DNA of 64,000 nucleotides from Frateuria_A sp051900535 (GTDB lineage Bacteria; Pseudomonadota; Gammaproteobacteria; Xanthomonadales; Rhodanobacteraceae). Position 1 is the first letter of the stretch, and each line of letters opens with the position of its first letter. This document shows, piece after piece, positions 17,115-24,968 of this stretch. The DNA is taken from positions 62,001 through 126,000 of the forward strand of contig NZ_JBHZGI010000001.1 of NCBI RefSeq assembly GCF_051900535.1. Reading direction: 5' to 3'. The notes under the pieces were generated by a model, which ran no database searches, was not told the DNA's origin, and was given only the letters and a program-made list of their open reading frames with translations. Both the position numbers and the translations under genes were made by a program.

Positions 17115-17475
17115 TGGCGCCTCCTTCTTTTCTGCGGGTGTACCACACCGTTGGTTGCCACATTGAGGGCGTGGTCGGGCGCTCAAAACACTAACTGAAC
17201 GGTCCCATGCTCGCCGGCCCATTTTAACCAGATTGAGGGCGGCGGGCAGCGTAGGGGCCGAGCCGCTCGGCGTCGCATTGGGTATTCACGACCGATGTAT
17301 CCAACGCGGTAAGGCAAGAGGCAACGGCGCGCCTGTTTGGCGGCGTCCTGAGCCCCGCTGTGAGCCCGTCGCGGGTAGCTCTTCTGCTGTGGTTCGATGC
17401 CCACTTGGAGACTCACATAGACTCTGTGAGACGTTGCGCGTGTGATGGCCAACAGTCTTAAGCAATGGCTCGAAG
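17115..17475. other. Right-end intergenic region of the island
   Basis: About 360 bases upstream of the ATPase gene and inside the right end. It should hold the ietAS-like promoter on the minus strand. No convincing coding sequence was seen on either strand, and no RNA gene. Confidence 0.4.
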
Positions 17476-17496
17476 TTGGGTACAAAACTGGGTATA
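17476..17496. promoter_or_regulatory. Paired GGGTA integrase arm-type-like site (right)
   Basis: TTGGGTACAAAACTGGGTATA has GGGTA at 17478 and 17490, the same 12-base spacing as the two sites near the integrase. It lies about 60 bases inside attR, a position expected for the second attachment arm. Confidence 0.55.
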
Positions 17497-17551
17497 TAAC
17501 GAGCTGGATGCCATAAAAGCTTATATCAATCAATGACGTACAATGATGCTC

Positions 17552-17573
17552 GGGTCTCCCCTTGGCACCAACA
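17552..17573. other. attR candidate, decayed copy of the tRNA-Leu end
   Basis: GGGTCTCCCCTTGGCACCAACA matches the tRNA 3' end except for a few substitutions and one missing G in the acceptor stem. The copy no longer has to make a tRNA, so such drift is expected if the island has been resident for long. Confidence 0.75.
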
Positions 17574-17606
17574 TCGGAAGCGGACGATTCGTGCGTTTCC
17601 CGAGAG

Positions 17607-17629
17607 ACCCGCCGTAAGGCGGGTTTTTT
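17607..17629 (+). terminator. Intrinsic terminator, probable original tRNA-Leu terminator
   Basis: ACCCGCC, GTAA loop, GGCGGGT and a T-run, about 35 bases beyond attR. In the uninterrupted chromosome it would directly follow the tRNA gene. Confidence 0.7.
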
Positions 17630-17708
17630 GTTTGCGTGGCGCGTGAATGCTTGCATTGCGGAGAGCGCCCGCCTACTTTTCGTTGACTATTCCCAAGGAG
17701 GGCTTGAA

Positions 17709-18359
17709 GTGATCAACATCGTGCTCGTGGACGATCACGAACTGGTACGTACCGGCTTTCGCATGATCCTGCAGCAGCAGCCGGACGTACGCATCAAGGG
17801 CGAGGCAGGGACGGCGGAAGAGGGGTTGCGGCTTATCCGCACGCTGGCGCCGGACGTGGCGCTGGTCGACGTACACATGCCGGGCATGAGCGGCATTGAG
17901 CTGACCGAGCGGGTCATCCGCGCAAAGCTCAACACTCACATCATCATCATCACCGTGGTCGACGACGCGCGCTTTCCCAAGCGGCTGCTCGACGCCGGCG
18001 CGCTGGGATATCTCACCAAGGGTTGCTCGGCCGACGAATTGCTGGTGGCGGTACGCCAGGTGGCCAGTGGGCGGCGTTACCTGGCGCCGGCGGTCGCGCA
18101 ACAACTGGCGCTGGCCACGCTCGACGGCAACAGCGGCTCGCCGTTCGACGCGCTGTCCAGTCGCGAGCTGGAGGTCGCCATGATGCTGGTTCGCGGCAAG
18201 CCGTTGACGGTGATCGGCGACCAGCTCAACCTCAGCCCGAAGACCGTGTCCACCTACAAGCAGCGGCTGATGGAGAAGCTGCAGGTGGAGCACGTGATCG
18301 GCCTGGCGCACCTGATGACGGTGCACGGCCTGCTGGACGCACCCAACCAGGTGGGCTGA
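17709..18359 (+). CDS. GacA/UvrY-type response regulator, LuxR family
   Basis: 216 residues; DNA-binding regulator phosphorylated by a partner kinase, probably BarA/GacS-like and not in this window. The receiver domain (1-120) has acidic DD at 8-9, phospho-acceptor Asp54 (VDVHMPGMSG), Thr in IITVVDD and Lys in YLTKG. The LuxR helix-turn-helix (LSSRELEV...LNLSPKTVSTYKQRL) spans about 145-200. The closest known pattern is UvrY/GacA, which drives Rsm/Csr small RNAs. The GTG start at 17709 is fixed by AAGGAGGG eight bases upstream. The usual uvrC partner does not follow. Confidence 0.88.
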   Translation: MINIVLVDDHELVRTGFRMILQQQPDVRIKGEAGTAEEGLRLIRTLAPDVALVDVHMPGMSGIELTERVIRAKLNTHIIIITVVDDARFPKRLLDAGALGYLTKGCSADELLVAVRQVASGRRYLAPAVAQQLALATLDGNSGSPFDALSSRELEVAMMLVRGKPLTVIGDQLNLSPKTVSTYKQRLMEKLQVEHVIGLAHLMTVHGLLDAPNQVG

Positions 18360-18383
18360 GGCCTGCAGGTGGGCTGAGGCCTG
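18348..18383. repeat. 18-bp perfect tandem duplication over a stop codon
   Basis: CAGGTGGGCTGAGGCCTG occurs twice head to tail (18348-18365 and 18366-18383). The first copy contains the regulator's TGA stop, so the duplication added only 3' untranslated sequence. Confidence 0.9.
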
Positions 18384-18508
18384 CGCGCACGGCTACCGGC
18401 AGGCAGGCACGGCCATTCCAGACTGATTGCGGGAGAGCATCTGCGCGCGACCATCATGTCCGGTCGCAGCTGCGCTCTTGCAATCGACGTTCGCTCTGGC
18501 CGGGGACG

Positions 18509-18540
18509 AAAAAAAGCCGGACTTGCGTCCGGCTTTTTTT
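18509..18540. terminator. Bidirectional intrinsic terminator
   Basis: AAAAAAGCCGGAC, short loop, GTCCGGCTTTTTTT. It is symmetrical, with A-run and T-run, between the converging response-regulator and rne genes, and can end transcription from both sides. Confidence 0.9.
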
Positions 18541-18563
18541 CTTGCTCCAGGTTCGGCGGGGTC

Positions 18564-21503
18564 TCAGCCCTGCGCAGCATCCCTGGGCGGATGCTGGTCA
18601 TGTGACGGTGCCGGCTCATGCGGGGCTTCCGTGGGCGGGACGACCGTCGCGCGCGGTGTTGCCTGACCAAGCAGATCGCCCTGCTTCGGCAGCGGTGCCG
18701 TAGCGGCAGCTTCGGGCGGAGCCGGCTGTTGTTCGGCTTCCACGCGAGCTGACGTTTCCGCCTCCGTCGTGGGTTCGGCGGCCGCGACCGGCGTTGCGGG
18801 CGAATCCTGCACCGGTTCCGGTGCGGAAATGGCCAGCGGGGCCTCCGGCACGGATTCCTGGACCGGCGCCGCTGCCGCGGGAGCAGCCGGCGCAGGTGCG
18901 GACTCCTCGACCTCGGTCGCCGCCGGGATCGGCGGAAGCGGGGGCAGGTTGAATGCAGTGGGCGTCGGCGCGGGAGTGACCGCCTCCGGCACCGCGGATT
19001 CGCCTCGCTGGAACTCGACCCGCGATGTGACCGCCGGCATGGCATCGGTCTCGACCTGGATCGACTGCTGGGTCAGGCCAGCGGTCACGGCGGCAGTGAC
19101 GGCCGCAGCTACCGGTGCACTCGACGGCGCCTGATCTGCCCGGCCCGCCGGCGCTTCGGATTCGCCACCCTCGCGATCCTCGTCATCCAGCTCTTCGAGC
19201 TGTGCCGACGCTCCATCCTGGGCGACCGTGCCATCCTCATGACGGCGACGGCGACGGCCACCACGACGACCACGGCGGCGACGCGGCTGACTGCCTTCCG
19301 ACTCGGGCTTGGCTTCCGGAGCGACGATACCGGTGTCGGCCTGGGTCACGACCGGTGCCTCGATCTCCTTGACCGGCTCGCTGGCCGGCGTCGGAGCGGA
19401 GGCTGCCGCCGGCTGCTCCGCCCGTGGCGGACGCGGGGCGCGTTCCGGCCTGGCTGGCGTCTGCTTGCGCGGCTCCTGGTTCTCGTTGTTGGCGGAGACC
19501 TCGGGGACGGGTTTGGGCTGGCGCGGTTGTTGCTCCTTGGCCGGCTGCTGCTGCGATTGGCGCGAACCCGACTCGTTGCCACGCTGGCGCGGGTTGTTGT
19601 TCTTCCCCGCGCCGCCCTTCGGTTGCTGCTGCGATTGGGCCTGGTCGCGACGTCCCGGGCGCTGGCCGTTCTGGCCCTGCTGCTGCGGTCGGTTGCGGTC
19701 GTCACGACGACCCTGGCGGGCGGCCGGCTGCTCAGTCCGTTTGCGTTCGCTGGTTGCGACGGGTGCCGGTTCGGCGGTGCCGCGGAACCATCCCAGCAAG
19801 CGCGAAATCACGCCGCCCTGCGGGGCAGGGGCGCTTGCCGGACGCGGACGCTGCGCGGCGGCGGGCGCGGGCGCCGGAGCCGGGGCTTCCTCGCGCACCG
19901 GCGCCGGGGTGGCTGGCACGATGCCACTGACCGCGGGCTGTTCGGAACTACCCAGCGCCTGGCCCATCTTCGGGATCGGCGCGGCCTCGACTGCGGTCAG
20001 CCGCTCGTAGCTGGGCTTGCTGTGTTCGCCCATGTCCGCTTCACGGATGCGCTGGATCTCGATGTGCGGGGTCTCGAGCCTGTCGTCGGCGACGATGACC
20101 ACGTGCACCTTGTTGCGCAGCTCGATCTCGACCACGCTGGCGCGCTTCTCGTTGAGCATGAAGTTGGCCACCGCCGGCGGGGCCTGCACCAGCACCTGGC
20201 CGGTGTTGTCCTTCATGGCGTGCTCTTCGATCAGTCGCAGCGTCGAGAGCGCGAGCGATTCGATGCCGCGGATGTGGCCGTGACCCTCGCAACGCGGGCA
20301 GACGATCTGGGTCGCCTCGCCCAGGCTCGGACGCAGGCGCTGGCGCGACATCTCCAGCAGGCCAAAGCGGCTGATCCGGCCGATCTGCACACGGGCGCGG
20401 TCGAGCTTGAGCGCGTCCTTGAGCTTTTCCTCGACCTCGCGCTGGTGGCGCGGGCTGTCCATGTCGATGAAGTCGATGACGATCAGGCCGCCGGCATCGC
20501 GGATACGCAGCTGGCGGGCGATCTCGACCGCCGCCTCGACGTTGGTGTTGAACGCGGTCTCCTCGATGTCCGAGCCCTTGGTGGCCTTGGAGGAGTTGAT
20601 GTCGATCGCGGTCAGCGCCTCGGTCTGGTCGATCACGATCGAGCCGCCCGAGGGCAGACGCACCTGGCGGTCGAACGCGCTCTCGATCTGGGTTTCGATC
20701 TGGTAGCGCGAGAAGAGCGGGGTGTCATCCTTGTACAGCTTGAGCTTGCGCAGGGAGGTCGGCATGACCTGCTGCATGAACTCGCGCGCGTCGTTGTACA
20801 GCGATTCCTCGTCGATGAGGATCTCGCCGATGTCGGTGCGCAGGTAGTCGCGCAGGGCGCGGATGAATAGCTTGGATTCCTGGTAGATCAGGAACGGGGC
20901 CTTCTGCTTGGCCGCGGCCTCGGAAATCGAGCGCCACAGGGTCAGCAGGTAGTCCAGGTCCCACTGCAGCTCTTCGGCATCGCGGCCCATGCCGGCGGTG
21001 CGCACGATCAGGCCGACGTCATCGGGGACGGTCAGATGGTCGAGCGCTTCCTTCAGCGCCTGCCGGTCCTCGCCCTCGATCCGGCGCGAGACGCCGCCGG
21101 CCTTGGGGTTGTTCGGCATCAGCACCATGTAGCGGCCGGCCAGGGAGATGAACGTCGTCAGCGCCGCACCCTTGTTGCCGCGCTCTTCCTTCTCGACCTG
21201 GACGACCAGTTCCTGGCCTTCCTTGAGCAGCTCGCGGATGCTGGACTTGTTCGGGTTCAGGCCCGGAGTGAAGTACTGGTCGGCGATTTCCTTCAGCGGA
21301 AGGAAGCCGTGGCGCTCGGCGCCGTAATCGACGAAACAGGCTTCGAGCGATTGCTCGACGCGGGTGATGCGGCCCTTGTAGATATTGGCCTTTTTCTGCT
21401 CGCGGGAGGGGATCTCGATATCGAGGTCGTACAAGGTCTGGCCATCGACAATGGCCACGCGCAACTCTTCACGCTGAGTTGCGTTGATCAACATGCGTTT
21501 CAT
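18564..21503 (-). CDS. rne: Ribonuclease E
   Basis: 979 residues; essential endoribonuclease of mRNA decay and rRNA/tRNA processing, membrane-associated core of the degradosome. The start at 21503 gives the conserved MKRMLINATQREELRVAIVDG; a longer frame to 21599 has no family sequence. An S1 domain (about 35-125) is followed by the DNase-I-like catalytic domain with the two Mg-binding aspartates in AIDINSSKAT and VIDFIDMDS, and the Zn-link CPRC. The C-terminal ~480 residues are a low-complexity scaffold with Arg-rich and Gln/Pro/Ala/Glu-rich stretches where partners and RNA bind. The very long antisense open frame across it is a composition artefact. Confidence 0.96.
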   Translation of the reverse strand: MKRMLINATQREELRVAIVDGQTLYDLDIEIPSREQKKANIYKGRITRVEQSLEACFVDYGAERHGFLPLKEIADQYFTPGLNPNKSSIRELLKEGQELVVQVEKEERGNKGAALTTFISLAGRYMVLMPNNPKAGGVSRRIEGEDRQALKEALDHLTVPDDVGLIVRTAGMGRDAEELQWDLDYLLTLWRSISEAAAKQKAPFLIYQESKLFIRALRDYLRTDIGEILIDEESLYNDAREFMQQVMPTSLRKLKLYKDDTPLFSRYQIETQIESAFDRQVRLPSGGSIVIDQTEALTAIDINSSKATKGSDIEETAFNTNVEAAVEIARQLRIRDAGGLIVIDFIDMDSPRHQREVEEKLKDALKLDRARVQIGRISRFGLLEMSRQRLRPSLGEATQIVCPRCEGHGHIRGIESLALSTLRLIEEHAMKDNTGQVLVQAPPAVANFMLNEKRASVVEIELRNKVHVVIVADDRLETPHIEIQRIREADMGEHSKPSYERLTAVEAAPIPKMGQALGSSEQPAVSGIVPATPAPVREEAPAPAPAPAAAQRPRPASAPAPQGGVISRLLGWFRGTAEPAPVATSERKRTEQPAARQGRRDDRNRPQQQGQNGQRPGRRDQAQSQQQPKGGAGKNNNPRQRGNESGSRQSQQQPAKEQQPRQPKPVPEVSANNENQEPRKQTPARPERAPRPPRAEQPAAASAPTPASEPVKEIEAPVVTQADTGIVAPEAKPESEGSQPRRRRGRRGGRRRRRHEDGTVAQDGASAQLEELDDEDREGGESEAPAGRADQAPSSAPVAAAVTAAVTAGLTQQSIQVETDAMPAVTSRVEFQRGESAVPEAVTPAPTPTAFNLPPLPPIPAATEVEESAPAPAAPAAAAPVQESVPEAPLAISAPEPVQDSPATPVAAAEPTTEAETSARVEAEQQPAPPEAAATAPLPKQGDLLGQATPRATVVPPTEAPHEPAPSHDQHPPRDAAQG

Positions 21504-21842
21504 TGTAGTTATCTTCCTTCGGCCTGGCCGCGCGTCGCGTGCCACGGTGGCGCCTAGATGGGCTGCCTGCCGGGATCGCGCCGCTGCGGGTGGCGGCAAA
21601 TAAAACCGGCATCGTCCGACGCCGGGGTGATTCGGGCACGCGCTCCTGCCGTCTCGCTACCCCCTGGCGGCGGACAACGACACCCCGAACCGTTACGATG
21701 AAAGGGAGTTTACGGCCGGCTGCCGGGGTGGCCACCGGCGCAATCCTCGCCGACGTCGCGGACGGGCGTCCCCCACCAAATCGAGCTCGATAGAGGGACA
21801 TAAAGCGCCCGCCGAGTATCCTATTACCCCAGGTTTTTTTCA
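21504..21842. promoter_or_regulatory. Divergent rne / rluC promoter region with long rne leader
   Basis: 339 bases between the divergent starts of rne and rluC. In enterobacteria rne has a long 5' untranslated leader through which RNase E autoregulates; the space here allows the same, but I did not identify the specific hairpins. No small gene was seen in it. Confidence 0.45.
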
Positions 21843-22859
21843 ATGCAGACGGTAACTTCCCATGACGCACCTCAAGGTGTGCGTCAAGTCGATATCGGCC
21901 CCGAGCGCGACGGCCAGCGGATCGACAATGCCTTGGTGACCCTGCTCAAAGGCGTGCCCAAGAGCATGATCTACCGCCTGCTGCGGACAGGGCAGGTGCG
22001 AGTGAACGGCAAGCGGGCCAAGCCGGACACCCGTCTCAGCGCTGGCGATACGCTGCGCATCCCGCCTGTGCGCACGGCCGAGAAGGCGCCCGACCGCGGG
22101 CCGTCCGCCGACATGGTGGCCGCGGTCGCCGAAGCGGTCATTTTCGAGGACAAGCACTTCCTGGCGATCGACAAACCCTCCGGGATTGCCAGTCACGGCG
22201 GTTCCGGCGTGAGCCACGGTGCCATCGAACTGCTGCGCGCCGCACGCCCGGACCAGCACTTGGAGCTGGTTCACCGTCTCGACCGGGATACCAGCGGCGT
22301 GCTGGTGTTCGCCAAGACCCGGGCCGGGCTTACCGGGCTGCAAGCGGCGATCCGCGCCGGCGAGGTCACCAAGCAATACCTCTGCCTGATGGTCGGCCAC
22401 CCGCCCAAGGCGCGTTTCGACGTCAACGCGCCCCTGCTGAAATCGGTGCTCCAAGGCGGAGAACGAATGGTAAGAGTGTCCGATAACGGCAAGCCATCAT
22501 TGACTTTTTTCCGTGAGATGGAGCAGCTCACGGGCGCCCGCCTGATGCAGGCGACGCTGGGCACTGGGCGCACCCACCAGATTCGCGTGCATGCCGCCCA
22601 CATCGGCCATCCGTTGGCCGGGGATACCAAATACGGCGATCGCGAGGCCAACAAGCGCTTCCGCGAAAAGGGTCTGCAGCGGCTGTTCCTTCATGCCGCG
22701 CATATGGGATTCGAGTTGGAGGGGCGCGCCTATGGCTTCTCCGCACCTTTACCGGACGACTTGAAGAATTTCCTCGATGCCCTTGGCGACAAAGGGAAAA
22801 GCAACCGCTGGCTCAGGCCAGCAGCGCCTCGACCCGGGCCGCGCAAACAAAATCGTTGA
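21843..22859 (+). CDS. rluC: 23S rRNA pseudouridine synthase RluC
   Basis: 338 residues. Isomerises uridines of 23S rRNA (positions 955, 2504 and 2580 in E. coli). The N-terminal S4 RNA-binding domain (about 22-80; GVPKSMIYRLLRTGQVRVNG) is followed by the RluA-type catalytic domain with Asp147 in HRLDRDTSG. GRTHQIRVH and the LFLHA motif are also present. The divergent arrangement with rne is the same as in many gammaproteobacteria and supports RluC over RluD. The C-terminus overlaps the convergent dehydratase gene by 47 bases. Confidence 0.92.
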   Translation: MQTVTSHDAPQGVRQVDIGPERDGQRIDNALVTLLKGVPKSMIYRLLRTGQVRVNGKRAKPDTRLSAGDTLRIPPVRTAEKAPDRGPSADMVAAVAEAVIFEDKHFLAIDKPSGIASHGGSGVSHGAIELLRAARPDQHLELVHRLDRDTSGVLVFAKTRAGLTGLQAAIRAGEVTKQYLCLMVGHPPKARFDVNAPLLKSVLQGGERMVRVSDNGKPSLTFFREMEQLTGARLMQATLGTGRTHQIRVHAAHIGHPLAGDTKYGDREANKRFREKGLQRLFLHAAHMGFELEGRAYGFSAPLPDDLKNFLDALGDKGKSNRWLRPAAPRPGPRKQNR

Positions 22860-23151
22860 GTGAAAGACCGCCCACGTCGTGCGTCGACCACAGCACCTGG
22901 CAATGCCCGTAACCGGCCTCGAGGTCGGGGTGGTGGTCCTCACGGTTGGCCATGAAGCCGACCGCGTTGATGAAACCCAAGGTGCGGTGGAAGTCCTCGA
23001 AACGGAAGTCCTTGACGATGGCCTTGCCGTCGTTGGCCAGCTCCCAGCCGGGTAGTTGCGCCAGCAGTTCCTGCACATGGTTTGGTGCGATCGCGTGTTC
23101 CTTGCCCTTGCGCGGCTGGCAGTGCTGGTTGGAGAGATCGTTGCGGTTCAT
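22813..23151 (-). CDS. phhB: Pterin-4a-carbinolamine dehydratase
   Basis: 112 residues. Dehydrates 4a-hydroxytetrahydropterin, recycling the cofactor of phenylalanine hydroxylase; cytoplasmic. The signature is clear: FINAVGFMANREDHHPDLEAG, then VLWSTHDVGGLSLNDF, including the two catalytic His and the THxxGGL motif. The start ATG at 23151 is the first that gives a family-length protein; the much longer open frame to 23895 is the shadow of nfuA. Its last 47 bases overlap the 3' end of rluC on the other strand. Confidence 0.9.
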   Translation of the reverse strand: MNRNDLSNQHCQPRKGKEHAIAPNHVQELLAQLPGWELANDGKAIVKDFRFEDFHRTLGFINAVGFMANREDHHPDLEAGYGHCQVLWSTHDVGGLSLNDFVCAARVEALLA

Positions 23152-23346
23152 TGCGGACTCCGGCCATGGAAAAGGCGAAGCGTCCGAGTTGCACCGGAAA
23201 AAGTCAAAACAGCCCGGTGCGAACGCCAACGCATCGCGCACGAGTGAGCCCCTGCGAAGAGCGGATGGCCGGACTTTTGCGTGAAACAGGACTAAAATGG
23301 TGCTCTTTCGCCGGACGTCCCCGCCGGCGCTGGAGAGTTCGCCCAG

Positions 23347-23952
23347 ATGATCGATATTTCCGACCGCGCACAACAGCATTTCCGGCGCCTGCTCGCGCAG
23401 CAGGGCGATGGGTTTGGCATCCTGTTGCGCGTGACCGAGCCGGGCACGCCGGCGGCCAACTGCGAGCTGGAATTTTGCGAGCCACGCGACTTGGCCGGCA
23501 ACGAGTGGCTGGTTGAGTGCGAAGGCTTCAATTTCTACCTGGAAGGCGATAGCGCGCGCTGGCTGGATGGCGCGAGCATCGACTACGAACCCAATCCGAC
23601 TGGCGGCCAGCTCAACATCCGCGCGCCGCGGATCAAGGGCGAGGTTCCCGGCGCGGACGCGGGCCTGATCGAGCGGGTGCGTTACGTGCTGGAGGCGGAG
23701 ATCAATCCGCGGATCGCCTCGCATGGCGGGCGTGTGAGCTTGCTCGAAGTGACCTCGGACGGTGCCGTGCTGCTCCAGTTCGGTGGCGGCTGCCACGGCT
23801 GCAGCATGGTGGACGTGACGCTCAAGAACGGCGTGGAGAAGACGCTGCGCGAGCGAGTGCCGGAGATTACCGCGGTGCGCGATGCGACCGACCACGCTGG
23901 CGGGCGCAATCCCTATTACAAGGAAAAGGCCGGCAGCTCGGCAATGGGGTGA
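23347..23952 (+). CDS. nfuA: Fe-S biogenesis protein NfuA
   Basis: 201 residues. Scaffold/carrier that delivers 4Fe-4S clusters to apo-enzymes. The N-terminal A-type-like domain (1-95) is degenerate, as in E. coli NfuA. The C-terminal Nfu domain holds the cluster-binding Cys149-x-x-Cys152 (GGCHGCSM), at the same residue numbers as in E. coli. A purine-rich GGAGAG precedes the ATG at 23347. Monocistronic, divergent from the dehydratase gene. Confidence 0.94.
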   Translation: MIDISDRAQQHFRRLLAQQGDGFGILLRVTEPGTPAANCELEFCEPRDLAGNEWLVECEGFNFYLEGDSARWLDGASIDYEPNPTGGQLNIRAPRIKGEVPGADAGLIERVRYVLEAEINPRIASHGGRVSLLEVTSDGAVLLQFGGGCHGCSMVDVTLKNGVEKTLRERVPEITAVRDATDHAGGRNPYYKEKAGSSAMG

Positions 23953-24049
23953 GCGTGCGTCGTTGCGGGAGCCACCTGCGCGGCGACCGCACGGCTGGAG
24001 TGTGCATGGCGGGCGCGCACAGGTGCGCTCCTGCAGGGTTCCCCGTCAG

Positions 24050-24092
24050 CCTTGGCCCTCACCCCCAACCTCTCCGCGCAGGAAGAGGGAGC
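24050..24092. repeat. Dispersed CCCTCACCCC / CTCTCC...GGAAGAGGGAG repeat
   Basis: Resembles the two arms found inside the ABC-F gene at 29866-30012: a CCCTCACCCC box and a short inverted pair of CTCTCC and GGAGAG-like sequence. It lies between nfuA and a terminator and probably belongs to a multi-copy family. Confidence 0.55.
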
Positions 24093-24097
24093 AAACG

Positions 24098-24125
24098 AAA
24101 AAGGCCCGCTGCAGCGGGCCTTTTG
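24098..24125. terminator. Bidirectional intrinsic terminator
   Basis: AAAAAGGCCCGCTGCAGCGGGCCTTTT, symmetrical, between converging nfuA and the cytochrome c operon. Confidence 0.88.
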
Positions 24126-24148
24126 CTATTGCCTGATTGGAGCGGGTC

Positions 24149-24502
24149 TTACTTGTCGCCCTGGATATGCCCGTCCAGCGTGTGCAGCTTGGTCGGCAGG
24201 CTGGAAAAGTAGGCGGCGACGTCCTCGATGTCCTGGTCGGACAGGGTGGCGACGAAGCCCTTCATGATCGGGTTGCTGCGCCGGCCGTCCTTGTATTCGT
24301 GCAGCGCCTGCTGCAGGTACATGTTGTACTGGCCGGCCAGGCGCGGGTACTGCGGGTCGACCGCGTTGCCGTCGGCGCCGTGGCAGGCAAAACAGGCCGC
24401 AGCCTTGGTCTTGCCGTCGGCGGCCGTGCCTTCGGCCAGCAGCGCGGTGGAGGACAACGCCAGCACGGCGCCGAAGATGAGCAGGGTGAGCGCACGCTTC
24501 AT
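24149..24502 (-). CDS. Monohaem class I cytochrome c, second of a pair
   Basis: 117 residues, periplasmic electron carrier. A Sec signal peptide (MKRALTLLIFGAVLALSSTALLAEG) is followed by the haem site CFACH (Cys37, Cys40, His41) and the probable Met80 axial ligand in NPIMKGF. SDQDIEDVAAYFSSL closes the fold. Its haem Cys and His have the same residue numbers as in the gene just upstream, so the two are tandem duplicates resembling the halves of cytochrome c4. The terminal oxidase or other partner is not in the window. Confidence 0.88.
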   Translation of the reverse strand: MKRALTLLIFGAVLALSSTALLAEGTAADGKTKAAACFACHGADGNAVDPQYPRLAGQYNMYLQQALHEYKDGRRSNPIMKGFVATLSDQDIEDVAAYFSSLPTKLHTLDGHIQGDK

Positions 24503-24520
24503 GCGGGATTCCTTCGAGAC

Positions 24521-24844
24521 TTACTTGGCGAGGCTGGAAAGATAGGCGGCGATGTCGTCGATGTCCTGGTCGGACAGACTCTGTGCCTGCGCCATCATGG
24601 TCGGATGCGTGCGGTCGCCGGCCTTGTAGCCATGCAGCGCGTTGATGATGTACTGCTCGTTCTGCCCGGCGATCTTCGGCACGGGGTAGTCCGGGTAGGC
24701 GTTGGTGTAGCCATCGACACCGTGGCAACCGTTGCAGGTATAGACCAGCTTGCGGCCGTTGGCCTTGTCGCCCGCGGCATGTGCGTTGCCGGCGGCGAGG
24801 AGGGCTGCGGCCACGGTCAGGCCGAGCAGTTGCAGTCGAATCAT
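24521..24844 (-). CDS. Monohaem class I cytochrome c, first of a pair
   Basis: 107 residues. The signal peptide MIRLQLLGLTVAAALLAAGNAHA defines the start at 24844, and cleavage after AHA is expected. The haem site is CNGCH (37-41), Met ligand candidates are in PTMMAQ, and SDQDIDDIAAYLSSL matches the end of the neighbouring cytochrome. The gap to the downstream paralogue is 18 bases, so they form one operon. Likely periplasmic carriers feeding an oxidase. Confidence 0.87.
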   Translation of the reverse strand: MIRLQLLGLTVAAALLAAGNAHAAGDKANGRKLVYTCNGCHGVDGYTNAYPDYPVPKIAGQNEQYIINALHGYKAGDRTHPTMMAQAQSLSDQDIDDIAAYLSSLAK

Positions 24845-24968
24845 CGAGTCATTCCCACGCTTGGGGTACAAAGTCGCGGAAGTATAGTGTCTGCGTCAGG
24901 CGACGGACAACTTGACGCATCGGCCTGATCGAAATCAGGCGCCCCGACAGGCGCCCGCGGGCGCACTC

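Larger units (their letters stand above)
5402..17573. mobile_element. tRNA-Leu-integrated genomic island carrying two defence-like operons
   Basis: The element runs from the 3' end of tRNA-Leu to an imperfect copy of that end at 17552-17573. It carries a complete tyrosine integrase adjacent to the tRNA, reading away from it, and five large cargo genes all on the opposite strand. GC and codon bias look lower than in the flanking core genes (for example AT-rich patches near 13390 and 17500). The usual secG/tRNA-Leu neighbourhood is interrupted here. No excisionase, replication or transfer genes were seen, so it is a small integrative element that probably needs help to move, or is no longer mobile. 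Confidence 0.85.

Noticed and set aside
17552..17573. Second tRNA-Leu gene
   Set aside because: Only the last ~20 bases of the tRNA are present, with one base missing; it is the attR remnant.
19239..20870. 543-residue open frame antisense to rne
   Set aside because: Composition artefact opposite a clear RNase E; no domain, no ribosome-binding site and repetitive Leu/Arg/Gly content.
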